Source of the DNA: Devosia sp. 67-54
GTDB lineage: Bacteria; Pseudomonadota; Alphaproteobacteria; Rhizobiales; Devosiaceae
Reading direction: 5' to 3'
DNA: 64,000 nucleotides
Assembly (NCBI RefSeq): GCF_001899075.1
Contig: NZ_MKVA01000005.1
Location: 806,001 to 870,000 of the forward strand
The translations under genes and the position numbers were made by a program. The notes beneath the pieces are model-generated. The model ran no database searches, was not told where the DNA came from, and saw nothing but the letters and a program-made list of their open reading frames with translations. Shown in pieces: positions 9,082-17,438 of this stretch (position 1 is its first letter; every line of letters starts with the position of its first letter).

Positions 9082-9876
9082 TCAGACGGCGTTCGCGGCG
9101 TCGGCCGCGGGCGTTGCGGCGATGCCGGGGAAGCGCGTTCCCGAGCGTCCGACGGTGATCAGTTCGACCAGCTCGCGGCTCGACACGTCGGTCTTATCGG
9201 GCTGCGCCACCAGCACGCCGAGGCGCAGCACGGCGATCGAATCCGCCACCTTCAGCACGTCCTCGAGATTATGCGAAATGATGATCACGCCAAGCCCGCG
9301 GTCGGCCAGGCGGCGTACCAGCGCCAGCACCTGCGCGGTCTGCGCCACGCCAAGCGCGGCCGTCGGCTCGTCGAGCACCACCAGCTTGGAGTTCCACATC
9401 ACCGCCTTGGCGACGGCGACCGACTGGCGCTGCCCGCCCGACAGGCTCGAGACCTGCTGGCGGATGGATTTGATGGTGGTGACGTTGAGCCCGGCCAGCG
9501 TCTCGCGCGCCAAATCCTCCATCGATTCCTCGTTGAGGAACGGACCGCTCATCCGCTCGCGGCCGAGGAACATGTTCTGGACGATGTCGAGATTGTTGGC
9601 GAGCGCCAGGTCCTGGTACACGAATTCGATGCCCAGGGCCGAGGCGGCCTTCGGGTTGGGAATGTTGACCTCTTTGCCTTCCCAGAAGATGGCGCCGCCA
9701 TCGAGGCCATAGATGCCTGCAAGGCATTTGATCAGCGTGGTCTTGCCGGCGCCGTTGTCGCCGACCAGCGCCGTGACCTTGCCCGGATAGACGGTCATGT
9801 CGACGCCGCGCAGCACCTCCACGGCAGCGAAGTGCTTCTTGACACCTCGCAGTTCAAGCAAAGGAATGTCGGCCAT
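9082..9876 (-). CDS. Sugar ABC transporter ATP-binding protein, single NBD
   Basis: Cytoplasmic ATPase of 264 aa with one nucleotide-binding domain: Walker A GDNGAGKTT (about residues 38-46), Q-loop VYQDLALA, signature LSGGQRQSVAVA, Walker B VVLDEPTAALG and switch His in IIISHN. Unlike E. coli XylG/RbsA (two NBDs, about 500 aa) it has a single domain, as in FrcA-type importers, so it must work as a homodimer. A run of G's precedes the ATG. It is separated from the binding-protein gene by 80 bp containing a strong hairpin. Confidence 0.88.
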   Translation of the reverse strand: MADIPLLELRGVKKHFAAVEVLRGVDMTVYPGKVTALVGDNGAGKTTLIKCLAGIYGLDGGAIFWEGKEVNIPNPKAASALGIEFVYQDLALANNLDIVQNMFLGRERMSGPFLNEESMEDLARETLAGLNVTTIKSIRQQVSSLSGGQRQSVAVAKAVMWNSKLVVLDEPTAALGVAQTAQVLALVRRLADRGLGVIIISHNLEDVLKVADSIAVLRLGVLVAQPDKTDVSSRELVELITVGRSGTRFPGIAATPAADAANAV

Positions 9877-9907
9877 GGCCCCCCCCGAAACTGGCTCAGA
9901 CTAGCAA

Positions 9908-9936
9908 GCCGCCCGGCCTGTGACGAGCCGGGCGGC
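9908..9936 (-). terminator. Intra-operon hairpin between binding protein and ATPase genes
   Basis: GCCGCCCGGC (9908-9917) and GCCGGGCGGC (9927-9936) form a perfect 10-bp stem with a 9-nt loop, starting 21 nt after the binding-protein stop (minus strand). No T-run follows. In sugar ABC operons such hairpins commonly stabilise or attenuate the message so that binding protein is made in excess over ATPase and permease; that role is inferred here. Confidence 0.6.
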
Positions 9937-9956
9937 GCGGTCGCGGTTTCGGGACC

Positions 9957-11135
9957 TTACTTGATGCCGGCGTCGGCGCAGGGCTTGGCGAAATCGCCCG
10001 AGCAGAGCTGCGCCGGATCGATGAACTTGTCAGCGATCACGGTGGCCTGGATGTTGGACGCCGTCACCGATTGCGGCACCAGCAGCAGCGACGGAGTCTT
10101 GTGGTTCTGCGCGTCGACTTCGCCGTTCAGCAGCGCCGGGTCCGGCGTCTGGCCGGCACGGGCGAGGATGGCGAGGGTCGCAGCGCCCGCGACTTCCTCA
10201 TAGATCGGCTTGTACACGGTCATGTACTGGTAGCCGGCGAGGATGTTCTGGATGCCCTGAAGCGTTGCGTCCTGCCCGGTGACCGGCACGGTCTTGGGCG
10301 GAACCTTGTTGTTCTTCAGGATCGAGATCGCCGACTGGCCGAGGCCGTCATTGGCCGCGAGCACCGCGTTGATCTCGGGGTGCGCCTGCAGCGCCTGCTC
10401 GAACATGGTGGCGCCCTGCTGGTTGTCCCAGTTGGGCACGCGGATGCGGCTCACCAGGGTCGCCTTCTTGGCGTCGTAGAGCGGCTGCAGCACGGAGTCG
10501 TAGCCCTGCTCGAACAGCGTGGCGTTGTTGTCGGTCGGCGAGCCGCCGAGCTCGAAGATCTTGGGGTCCTTGACGCCCCAATCCTTGATCGCGGCGACGA
10601 GGCCCTCGCCCTGCAGCTTGCCGACCGCCACGTTGTCGAACGACACGTAGTAGGCGGCATCGCCATTGAGCGTCAGGCGGTCATAGTCGATCGACACAAT
10701 CCCCTGCGCCTTGGCGTTTGCCTGGATGGCAGCGGCCGAGCCGGAGTCGAGGTTGGCGATGACGAGGACCGAGGCGCCCTGCGTGATGGCCTGCTCGGCC
10801 TGGGTCTGCTGCGTCTGCGGCGAACCCTGGGCGTTGGTGATGATGTAGTCGTCCTTGCTCAGGCCGGCGGCCTTGAAGGCGGCTTCGAAGCCCGGCGCGT
10901 CGACGCCGGCCCAGCGGGCGCTGGACTGGGTGTCGGGCAGCAGCACGGCGATCTTGCCCTTGCCGGCCTTCACTGCGTCGGCGAGCACGGACAATTTGGC
11001 GAACGTCGCGTCCTGGCCGCCACCCGCGGCAAGGTCTGCCGCGGTCAGGCCGGCGGCGAACGCCCCACTGCCCGCGCTGAGCGATACGGTACCCGCCATC
11101 AGAGCAATAGCGGCAACTGTCGATAAGTAACGCAT
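9957..11135 (-). CDS. XylF-like periplasmic sugar-binding protein
   Basis: Solute-binding protein of about 392 aa for the adjacent importer. A Sec signal peptide (MRYLSTVAAIALMAG...GAFAA) precedes a type I periplasmic-binding fold. Segments match XylF: ITQGASVLVIANLDSG, VSIDYDRLTLNGDAAYYVSFDN, GGSPTDNNATLFEQG, TGQDATLQGIQNI and MTVYKPI. Two Cys near the C-terminus (LCSGDFAKPC) could form a disulphide. The frame extends to 11186, but the ATG at 11135 begins the signal peptide and has GGGAGG 8 nt upstream. It is first in the operon, preceded by a 235-bp region with two operator-like inverted repeats. Confidence 0.88.
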   Translation of the reverse strand: MRYLSTVAAIALMAGTVSLSAGSGAFAAGLTAADLAAGGGQDATFAKLSVLADAVKAGKGKIAVLLPDTQSSARWAGVDAPGFEAAFKAAGLSKDDYIITNAQGSPQTQQTQAEQAITQGASVLVIANLDSGSAAAIQANAKAQGIVSIDYDRLTLNGDAAYYVSFDNVAVGKLQGEGLVAAIKDWGVKDPKIFELGGSPTDNNATLFEQGYDSVLQPLYDAKKATLVSRIRVPNWDNQQGATMFEQALQAHPEINAVLAANDGLGQSAISILKNNKVPPKTVPVTGQDATLQGIQNILAGYQYMTVYKPIYEEVAGAATLAILARAGQTPDPALLNGEVDAQNHKTPSLLLVPQSVTASNIQATVIADKFIDPAQLCSGDFAKPCADAGIK

Positions 11136-11245
11136 GAGTAATCCTCCCTGCTTTGCACAATTTCGGTCGTCTCGACCCGAGCGCAAAGCGTGGGGTGTTA
11201 TCGGCGCTCCTTGCGGGGCCTGTCAACGCGTGGCGAGGAAAAATC

Positions 11246-11257
11246 TGTATCGATACA
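11246..11257. promoter_or_regulatory. Palindromic operator candidate upstream of the sugar importer
   Basis: TGTATCGATACA is a perfect 12-bp palindrome with the central CG typical of LacI/GalR-family operators, about 110 bp upstream of the binding-protein start. No LacI-type gene is encoded in the window, so the regulator would be elsewhere. Confidence 0.5.
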
Positions 11258-11296
11258 AATCTTCGTGTTCGTGACGATAACATCTTGAAACGCCTG

Positions 11297-11313
11297 AGTT
11301 TTGTCGCAAAACT
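11297..11313. promoter_or_regulatory. Second inverted repeat upstream of the sugar importer
   Basis: AGTTTTG-TCG-CAAAACT, a perfect 7-bp inverted repeat around 3 bp, 40 bp further from the gene than the TGTATCGATACA element. The two may be separate sites for regulators of the importer operon. Confidence 0.35.
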
Positions 11314-11370
11314 TCAAATTGCTGCCAGTTTCCTCGCAGCGTGGTGCAAGCGCGAAAATGTGCACGTACC

Positions 11371-12207
11371 TCAGCTGGACGACAGAACCCGCCCCGAGGT
11401 GACATCGATGCGCAATCCATCATAGGCCGGCTGCACGTTGGCGGGCGTGATCCGCTCGGTTTCGCGGTAGTCGAGATCGATGTGCAAATTGGTCAGCACC
11501 GCCTGTCGCGGCCGGAAGCGGTCGACATGCTCGAGCGCTTCGGCGAGGCTCAGATGGCTCGGATGCGGCGCCGGCCGCAGGGCGTCCAGCACCCAGACGT
11601 CGAGGCCGGACACGGCGTCGCTCGACTCCGCGGGGATGCCGCTCAAATCGCAGGAATAGGCGAAATCGCCGATCCGGAAGCCGAGCGAGAAGATCTCGCC
11701 GTGCTCCTGCCGGAACGGCAGCACGTCGATGTCACCACCCGGTCCCGAAACCGTCAGCGGGACGCCGGCCGTAATGACGTTCTGGTTGAGGATGGGCGGG
11801 TAGCCGCTGCCCGGCGGCGCGGTGAAGCAGTAGCTGAACGACTGCACGATCCGCTGCCCGGCCTCGTGGCTGAAATAGACGTCGACGCGGCGGCGGTTGT
11901 TGAGCGCCAGCACGCGCAGATCGTCGATGCCGTGCGTGTGGTCGGCATGCTCGTGCGTGTAGAGCACGGCATCGACCCGATCGACCGCGGCGTCCAGCAA
12001 TTGCTCGCGCAGGTCGCAGCCTGTGTCGATGACGATGCGGGTCGGCGGGCTGTCGCCGGTGCGGCCTTCGAGCAGCAGCGCGCAGCGCCGCCGCCGGTTG
12101 CGCGGATCGGTGGGGTCGCACGCCCCCCAGGCGCCGCCGATGCGCGGCACGCCGCCCGACGAGCCGCACCCCATGATGGTGGCGACGATGCTCTGCGCCC
12201 GCGCCAT
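11371..12207 (-). CDS. MBL-fold metallohydrolase, PhnP/RNase Z-like
   Basis: Metallo-beta-lactamase-fold hydrolase of about 278 aa. The zinc motif is THEHADHTHGID (HxHxDH), with an upstream VIDTGCDLREQLL strand and a late LTNLHIDLDY His. Such proteins (PhnP-like cyclic phosphodiesterases or related nucleases) commonly sit beside tatD in Rhizobiales. The ATG at 12207 overlaps the tatD TAA by one base (TAATG), fixing the start and coupling translation. It is the last gene of the rlpA-to-metallohydrolase block. The real substrate is unknown. Confidence 0.85.
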   Translation of the reverse strand: MARAQSIVATIMGCGSSGGVPRIGGAWGACDPTDPRNRRRRCALLLEGRTGDSPPTRIVIDTGCDLREQLLDAAVDRVDAVLYTHEHADHTHGIDDLRVLALNNRRRVDVYFSHEAGQRIVQSFSYCFTAPPGSGYPPILNQNVITAGVPLTVSGPGGDIDVLPFRQEHGEIFSLGFRIGDFAYSCDLSGIPAESSDAVSGLDVWVLDALRPAPHPSHLSLAEALEHVDRFRPRQAVLTNLHIDLDYRETERITPANVQPAYDGLRIDVTSGRVLSSS

Positions 12208-12983
12208 TACGCCGGCTTCGCCTTGGAGAACAGGCGGTAGAAATTTTCGGTCGTCACCCGTCCGATCTCGTCGAGCGGCACGCCGCGCAATTCCGCCAGT
12301 TTTTCGGCGGTATGCAGCACGAAGCCGGGCTCGTTGGTGCGGCCGCGATGCGGCACCGGGGCGAGGTAGGGCGCATCGGTCTCGACCAGGATGCGGTCGG
12401 CGGGCGCCAGCTTTGCGACGTCGTGGATGATGGGGGCGTTCTTGAAGGTGAGGATGCCGGAAAAGGAGATGTAGCCGCCCAGGGCGAGGCCGCGGCGCGC
12501 CAGATCCATGCCGGAGGAAAAGCAATGCAGAACAAAGGGAAAAGCGCCTTTCTCCATCTCTTCCTCGAGGATTGCGGCGACGTCGTCGTCGGCGTCGCGG
12601 GCGTGGATCACCAGCGGCAGCCTGGTGATTCTGGAGGCGGCGATGTGGCGGCGGAAACCGGTGGCCTGGGCGACCGGATCGCCCTCGTAGTGATAGTCGA
12701 GCCCGACCTCGCCAATGGCCACGCAGCAAGGGGTTTCGGCCAGCCGGACGAGGTCGTCGGTGGTGATATCGAGCTCCTCGTGGGCGTGATGCGGGTGGGT
12801 GCCGACGGAACACCACACCGTGACATCCTCGCTGGTTATCGCGCGTAGCTGCGCGAACTGCTTCACCCGGGTGGAGATGGTGACCACGCCGTCGACGCCA
12901 TTGGCCTTGGCGCGCGCCAGGACGCCGGCGCGGTCGGCGGCGAGCTCGGGGAAATCCAGATGACAATGGCTGTCGATCAGCAC
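12207..12983 (-). CDS. tatD: TatD-family metal-dependent hydrolase/deoxyribonuclease
   Basis: Amidohydrolase-fold, metal-dependent nuclease (258 aa). Metal ligands are visible: the N-terminal DSHCHLDF, GEVGLDYH, VIHARDAD, LHCFSS and VETDAPYLAP. It starts with GTG at 12983, one base beyond the metG stop, and its TAA overlaps the next gene. TatD proteins trim DNA or D-amino-acyl substrates during repair and quality control. Position after metG is conserved in alphaproteobacteria. Confidence 0.92.
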   Translation of the reverse strand: MLIDSHCHLDFPELAADRAGVLARAKANGVDGVVTISTRVKQFAQLRAITSEDVTVWCSVGTHPHHAHEELDITTDDLVRLAETPCCVAIGEVGLDYHYEGDPVAQATGFRRHIAASRITRLPLVIHARDADDDVAAILEEEMEKGAFPFVLHCFSSGMDLARRGLALGGYISFSGILTFKNAPIIHDVAKLAPADRILVETDAPYLAPVPHRGRTNEPGFVLHTAEKLAELRGVPLDEIGRVTTENFYRLFSKAKPA

Positions 12984-12984
12984 T

Positions 12985-14541
12985 TCAGCCGGCCTTCACC
13001 TGCTCGAACTTCCTGAACACCGGCTCGGGCGGCGGCAGCCTGGTGCCGGCCGCAACGAAAAGGTCGGGATCGAGCGCGTGCTGCAGCAGCCGCTCGCCGG
13101 CCGGCACCGCCAGCAGGTCGAGCACCTTGGCCGCCGATTGCGGCACGAAGGGCTGCGCGGCGATGGCGCAGCGGCGCACCACGTCGGCTGTGGTGGCGAG
13201 GATCGCGCCCATGCGCGCGAGGTCGTCCTTCCTGCCCCACGGCGCCTGCTCGGCGAAATAGAGGTTGGCCGCGCTCAGCGCGCCGATCAGCTCGGTGGCC
13301 GCTTCGTGCAACTGCTCGGTGACCATCGCCTCTTCCATGCGCGAGACGGCGGCGATGGTTTCGGCGACGATCTTGCCGTCCTCGCCCGAGCCCTCCTGCC
13401 GCGGCGGCAGCTCGCCGCCGAAATTTTTGGCGATCATCGCCAGCGAGCGCTGCGCCAGATTGCCGAAATTGTTGGCGAGGTCGGCATTGTTGCGGTTGAC
13501 GAACTTGTCGCGGCCCCAGTCGCCGTCCTGCCCCCACGACACTTCGCGCAAGAGGTAGTAGCGCACCGGATCGACGCCGAACTCGTCCACCAGCGCGAAC
13601 GGATCGACGACGTTGCCCAGCGACTTCGACATCTTCTTGCCTTCCGACGTCAAGAAGCCGTGGGCGAAGACGCGCTTCTGCACCGGGATGCCGGCGCTCA
13701 TCAGGAAGGCCGGCCAGTACACGGTGTGAAAGCGGATGATGTCCTTGCCGATCACGTGCAGGTCGGCCGGCCAGTATTTCTGGAACTGCGCGCCCTTGTC
13801 GTCGGGAAAGCCAACGCCGGTGATGTAGTTGGTGAGCGCGTCGATCCACACATACATCACGTGGCCCGGCGCGTTCGGCACCGGAATACCCCAGTCGAAC
13901 GTCGTTCTGGAAATGGAGACGTCCTGCAGGCCGCGCTTGACAAAGGAGATGATCTCGTTGCGCCGCTCCGCCGGAGCGATGAAATCGGGCTGCTCCTCGT
14001 AGAGCTGCAGCAGCCGGTCCTGGTAGGCCGACAGGCGGAAGAAATAGCTGTCCTCCTCCACCCATTTCACTTCGGCGCCGGACGGCGCGAACTTCTTGCC
14101 GCCCTCCCCGTCGGTGAGCTCGTCCGCGTCGAAATACGCCTCGTCGCGCACCGAGTACCAGCCCTTGTAGGTGGACTGATAGATGTCGCCATTGTTGGCC
14201 GCCGCCATGCGCCGCCAGATCTCCTGGCTCGATCTGAAATGCCGTTCTTCGGTGGTGCGGATGAAGTCGGTGTTGGAGATGTCCAGCGTCTTCGCCAGCT
14301 CGCGGAAGCGCGCCGAATTGCGGTCGGCGAGCGCCCGCGTCGACAGCCCCTCGCGCTGCGCCGTCTGCACCATCTTGAGCCCGTGCTCGTCGGTGCCGGT
14401 GAGAAAGAACACGTCGCGCCCCTCGAGCCGGCGCCAGCGGGCGATCGCGTCGGTCGCGATCATCTCGTAGGCGTGCCCGATATGCGGCTCCCCGTTCGGA
14501 TAGGCGATGGCAGTGGTGATGTAATAGGCGTTGCGGGTCAT
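12985..14541 (-). CDS. metG: Methionyl-tRNA synthetase
   Basis: Class I aminoacyl-tRNA synthetase charging tRNA-Met (518 aa). HIGH motif at residues 20-23 (PHIGHAYE), KMSKS motif (GKKMSKSLGN) about residue 305, and the WIDALTNYITG active-site helix. It lacks the C-terminal EMAP/Trbp111 tRNA-binding domain of the E. coli enzyme, as is usual for this short type. The ATG at 14541 overlaps the holB stop (ATGA). It is part of the rlpA-dac-tmk-holB-metG-tatD block. Confidence 0.95.
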   Translation of the reverse strand: MTRNAYYITTAIAYPNGEPHIGHAYEMIATDAIARWRRLEGRDVFFLTGTDEHGLKMVQTAQREGLSTRALADRNSARFRELAKTLDISNTDFIRTTEERHFRSSQEIWRRMAAANNGDIYQSTYKGWYSVRDEAYFDADELTDGEGGKKFAPSGAEVKWVEEDSYFFRLSAYQDRLLQLYEEQPDFIAPAERRNEIISFVKRGLQDVSISRTTFDWGIPVPNAPGHVMYVWIDALTNYITGVGFPDDKGAQFQKYWPADLHVIGKDIIRFHTVYWPAFLMSAGIPVQKRVFAHGFLTSEGKKMSKSLGNVVDPFALVDEFGVDPVRYYLLREVSWGQDGDWGRDKFVNRNNADLANNFGNLAQRSLAMIAKNFGGELPPRQEGSGEDGKIVAETIAAVSRMEEAMVTEQLHEAATELIGALSAANLYFAEQAPWGRKDDLARMGAILATTADVVRRCAIAAQPFVPQSAAKVLDLLAVPAGERLLQHALDPDLFVAAGTRLPPPEPVFRKFEQVKAG

Positions 14542-15563
14542 CGGACTGGGGCTGCGGCGAGATGGGTCTGGGCGTGCCGCCTGATCTCGTCGAAGATCGA
14601 GACCAGCGTCTGCCGCGCGTCGAGGTTGTACTCGTCGGCATCGGCAAAGGCGGCGGTGGCCTTGTCCCATAGCGCCGTGGCCGAGGCAAGCCGGGCATTT
14701 TGCCCGGAACCGGCGGCATTGCGGGCTTCGGCGGCGATCCAGTCGGCCAGCATCTCGCGGCCGAAGGCGAACGCCGCCCCGTCCTTGTCGGCCGCCAGCG
14801 CGTCGGCGATGCCCAGATACACCGCGGCGCCGCCGTTCGCGGGCCCGCGCAGCCAGCCCTGCAGCGCCGTGAGCCCGGCATTTTCGCCCAGCGCCAGCGC
14901 CTCGAAGCCGCGCCGCGGCCGGCCCGCGGCCAGTTCCACGGCATGCTCGACCCCCGGCCCCTCCCCCAGCACGCTGCGGACCTCGGCATCGGGCAGCGGC
15001 CGCAGCGCCACCTGCTGGCAGCGCGAGCGGATGGTGGGCAGCAGGCCGCCCGGCTTGTGCGAGACCAAGAGGAACAGCGTCTCGGGCGGCGGTTCCTCGA
15101 GAATCTTCAGCAGCGCGTTGGCCGAGGACGGGTTGCAGTCGTCGATCGAGTCCACGATGACGATGCGGAAGCCGGCGCGGCCGCGCGTCATCCGCGCCTC
15201 CTCGATCAGGCCGCGCACCTCCTCCACCCGGATGGCGGTGTAGAAGCCCTTGCCGGTGTCGCGCGGCGCCTTGCGCAGCACGCGCAAATTCGGATAGGCG
15301 CCGGCCGCCATCTGCGCCGCGACGTGCTCGGGGCTCTCGTCGCCGGTGCGGCCGAACACTTCGCGGGCAATGTCGAAGGCGAAGGTGGCCTTGCCGATAC
15401 CGCGCGGGCCGTGCAGCAGCATGCCGCCCGGCAGCCGGGACGCCGCCAGCGCCGCCATGACCTTGGCGCGCGCCGCGGCGTGGCCGACCACGCTGGAACG
15501 GCTTTCCGGCAGCGGGACGCCGGCGAGCTGGTCGGGCTCGCGAAGATCGTCCTCGCCGCTCAC
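14538..15563 (-). CDS. holB: DNA polymerase III subunit delta'
   Basis: Clamp-loader subunit (341 aa). AAA+ fold with P-loop GPRGIGKATFA, the VDSIDDCNPSSANALLKILEEPP segment and SRCQ sensor region (RSRCQQVALRPL). The frame is open to 15665 but overlaps tmk. The GTG at 15563 forms a GTGA overlap with the tmk stop and gives the expected N-terminus (VSGEDDLREPDQ). It is followed by metG with another 4-nt overlap. Confidence 0.9.
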   Translation of the reverse strand: MSGEDDLREPDQLAGVPLPESRSSVVGHAAARAKVMAALAASRLPGGMLLHGPRGIGKATFAFDIAREVFGRTGDESPEHVAAQMAAGAYPNLRVLRKAPRDTGKGFYTAIRVEEVRGLIEEARMTRGRAGFRIVIVDSIDDCNPSSANALLKILEEPPPETLFLLVSHKPGGLLPTIRSRCQQVALRPLPDAEVRSVLGEGPGVEHAVELAAGRPRRGFEALALGENAGLTALQGWLRGPANGGAAVYLGIADALAADKDGAAFAFGREMLADWIAAEARNAAGSGQNARLASATALWDKATAAFADADEYNLDARQTLVSIFDEIRRHAQTHLAAAPVR

Positions 15564-16243
15564 GCCGTCTGCTCGACCCGCAGCTCGGGAAAGCGCCGCA
15601 GCAGCAGGTCCCAGATTTCCTGATGCAGCGCATCCTCGGACTGGTTGGCCGGGATCACCACGCAACGTTCGGCATTGCGCCGGGCAATGTCGAGGAAGGC
15701 GTCGCGCAGCCGGCGGTGCCAGTCGAGATCTTCCTTCTCGAAGCGGTCGCCGGTTTCGGCCAGCACGGCTTCGGTCTCGCGCGCCAGCACGCGGCGGAAC
15801 GCCAGCTCCGGGTCCATGTCGAGGACGATGGTCAGGTCCGGCTTGTGGCCGTTGAGCGCCAGTTCCTCCAGCGCGTCGATGAGCTTGACGTCGACGCCGC
15901 CGGTCAGCCCCTGATAGGCGCGGGTCGAATCCGAGAAGCGGTCCGAGATCACCCAGCGCCCGGCCTCGAGATTGGGAGCAATGAGCTGGTTGACGTGGTC
16001 GAGCCGCGCCGCCGCGAACAGCACCGCCTCGGCGCCCGGTCCCCAGGCTTCCGAACGGCCCTGCAGGATGAAGGCGCGGACCGCCTCGGCCTTGGGCGTG
16101 CCGCCCGGCTCGCGCGTGCGCCTGGCCTCGATGGCGCGGTCGCCGAGCGCGGCCACGAGGCGCTTCACCTGGGTCGACTTGCCGACCCCTTCACCACCCT
16201 CGAACGTGATGAAGCGCGCGTCATGCGAAATATCGCCGGGCAT
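15560..16243 (-). CDS. tmk: Thymidylate kinase
   Basis: Phosphorylates dTMP to dTDP (227 aa). P-loop GGEGVGKST at residues 16-24, the DR(F/Y)xxS motif SDRFSDSTRAYQG, and TREPGGT. The ATG at 16243 overlaps the TGA of the upstream carboxypeptidase gene by one base (TGATG), and its own TGA overlaps the holB GTG. Coupled kinase and polymerase subunit genes are normal for bacteria. Confidence 0.95.
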   Translation of the reverse strand: MPGDISHDARFITFEGGEGVGKSTQVKRLVAALGDRAIEARRTREPGGTPKAEAVRAFILQGRSEAWGPGAEAVLFAAARLDHVNQLIAPNLEAGRWVISDRFSDSTRAYQGLTGGVDVKLIDALEELALNGHKPDLTIVLDMDPELAFRRVLARETEAVLAETGDRFEKEDLDWHRRLRDAFLDIARRNAERCVVIPANQSEDALHQEIWDLLLRRFPELRVEQTA

Positions 16244-17400
16244 CAGGGCAGCCAGCCGAGCAGCAATTGCTTGGCCGCATCGGTCGAGCGGCGGAACAGG
16301 TCGCCCTGGTCCACGGTCTCCTCGGCATAGAGCGGCGTGGTCTGCACCTCCTTGCCGTCGCAGAACACATGCAGCTTGCCGATCTCCTGGCCCTGCTGCA
16401 CCGGCGGCCGCAGCGGGCCGCGATAGGTCACCGTCGCCGCCGGGCAGTTGCTCGAGCCCTTGGGCACGAACAGATCGATCTTGCCCTTGCCGATCATGCC
16501 GACGCTCGACTTCTCGCCGCCGAACACATTGGCGTAGGCCACCACCTTGCCTTCGCCATAGACCGGCAGCAGCTCGAAGCCGCGCATGCCCCAGGTGATC
16601 AGCTTGCGCGCCTCCTCGGCGCGTTCGCGCATGGTCTTGAGCCCGTGCAGCACGGCGATCAGCCGCCGCCCGTCATTGGGCGCCGACACCACCTCGCCAT
16701 AGCCCGATTCCTCGGTGTGGCCGGTCTTGAGGCCGTCGACGCCGATGCCGACCTCGAGCAGCGAATTGCGGTTCGACTGCCGGATCTTGTTCCAGGTGAA
16801 CTCCGGCATCGCGAAGATCGGATAGTATTCCGGGAAGGTCTTGATGATGTAGCGGCTGAGGATCGCGAGGTCGTGCGCCGTCGAATACTGGTCCGGGTCG
16901 GGCAGCCCGGTGGCGTTGACGAAGTTCGAATTGGTCAGCCCGATCTGCCTGGCGAGCTGGTTCTCGATCTTGGCGAAGGTCTGCTCGGTGCCGCCGATGC
17001 CCTCGGCCAGCGCGATCGCCGCGTCGTTGCCCGATTGCACGATGACGCCCTTGAGCAAATCCTCGACCCGGATCTTGGAGTTGAGCACCGCGAACATGGT
17101 CGAGCCGCCCGACGAGGCGCCGCCCTCGCGCCAGGCATGCTCGGAGATGAAGAACTCGTCGTTGAGGCTGAGCTTTTTCTGCTGCAGGTAGGTGAACACC
17201 ACCGCCAGCGTCATCAGCTTGGCCATGCTGGCCGGCTCGAGGTGCTCGTCGGCGTTCTTGGCGTAGAGGATGGAGCCGGTCTCGTAGTCCATCAGCACGG
17301 CGAATTTCGCCTTGCTGTCGAACTCCTGCGCCCAGGCGGGCGCAACCAGGCCGATCGCCAAAATCCATGCCAGCAGGGTCAGGCCGAAGCGAAACCGCAT
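16243..17400 (-). CDS. D-alanyl-D-alanine carboxypeptidase (S11, DacC/DacF-like)
   Basis: Periplasmic low-molecular-weight penicillin-binding protein that removes the terminal D-Ala from peptidoglycan stem peptides. Signal peptide MRFRFGLTLLAWILAIGLVAPAWA; SxxK motif SMAK at Ser58-Lys61; SxN motif SGND; KTG motif KTGHTEESGYG. After the catalytic domain comes the PBP5-type beta domain and a C-terminal amphipathic tail (FRRSTDAAKQLLLGWLP). The frame can also start at a GTG at 17412; I use the ATG at 17400 because it begins the signal peptide. It is translationally coupled to tmk. Confidence 0.92.
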   Translation of the reverse strand: MRFRFGLTLLAWILAIGLVAPAWAQEFDSKAKFAVLMDYETGSILYAKNADEHLEPASMAKLMTLAVVFTYLQQKKLSLNDEFFISEHAWREGGASSGGSTMFAVLNSKIRVEDLLKGVIVQSGNDAAIALAEGIGGTEQTFAKIENQLARQIGLTNSNFVNATGLPDPDQYSTAHDLAILSRYIIKTFPEYYPIFAMPEFTWNKIRQSNRNSLLEVGIGVDGLKTGHTEESGYGEVVSAPNDGRRLIAVLHGLKTMRERAEEARKLITWGMRGFELLPVYGEGKVVAYANVFGGEKSSVGMIGKGKIDLFVPKGSSNCPAATVTYRGPLRPPVQQGQEIGKLHVFCDGKEVQTTPLYAEETVDQGDLFRRSTDAAKQLLLGWLP

Positions 17401-17438
17401 GAGTCCAATCACTTACGCGCCGCCGCGGCGCAGTCCGA

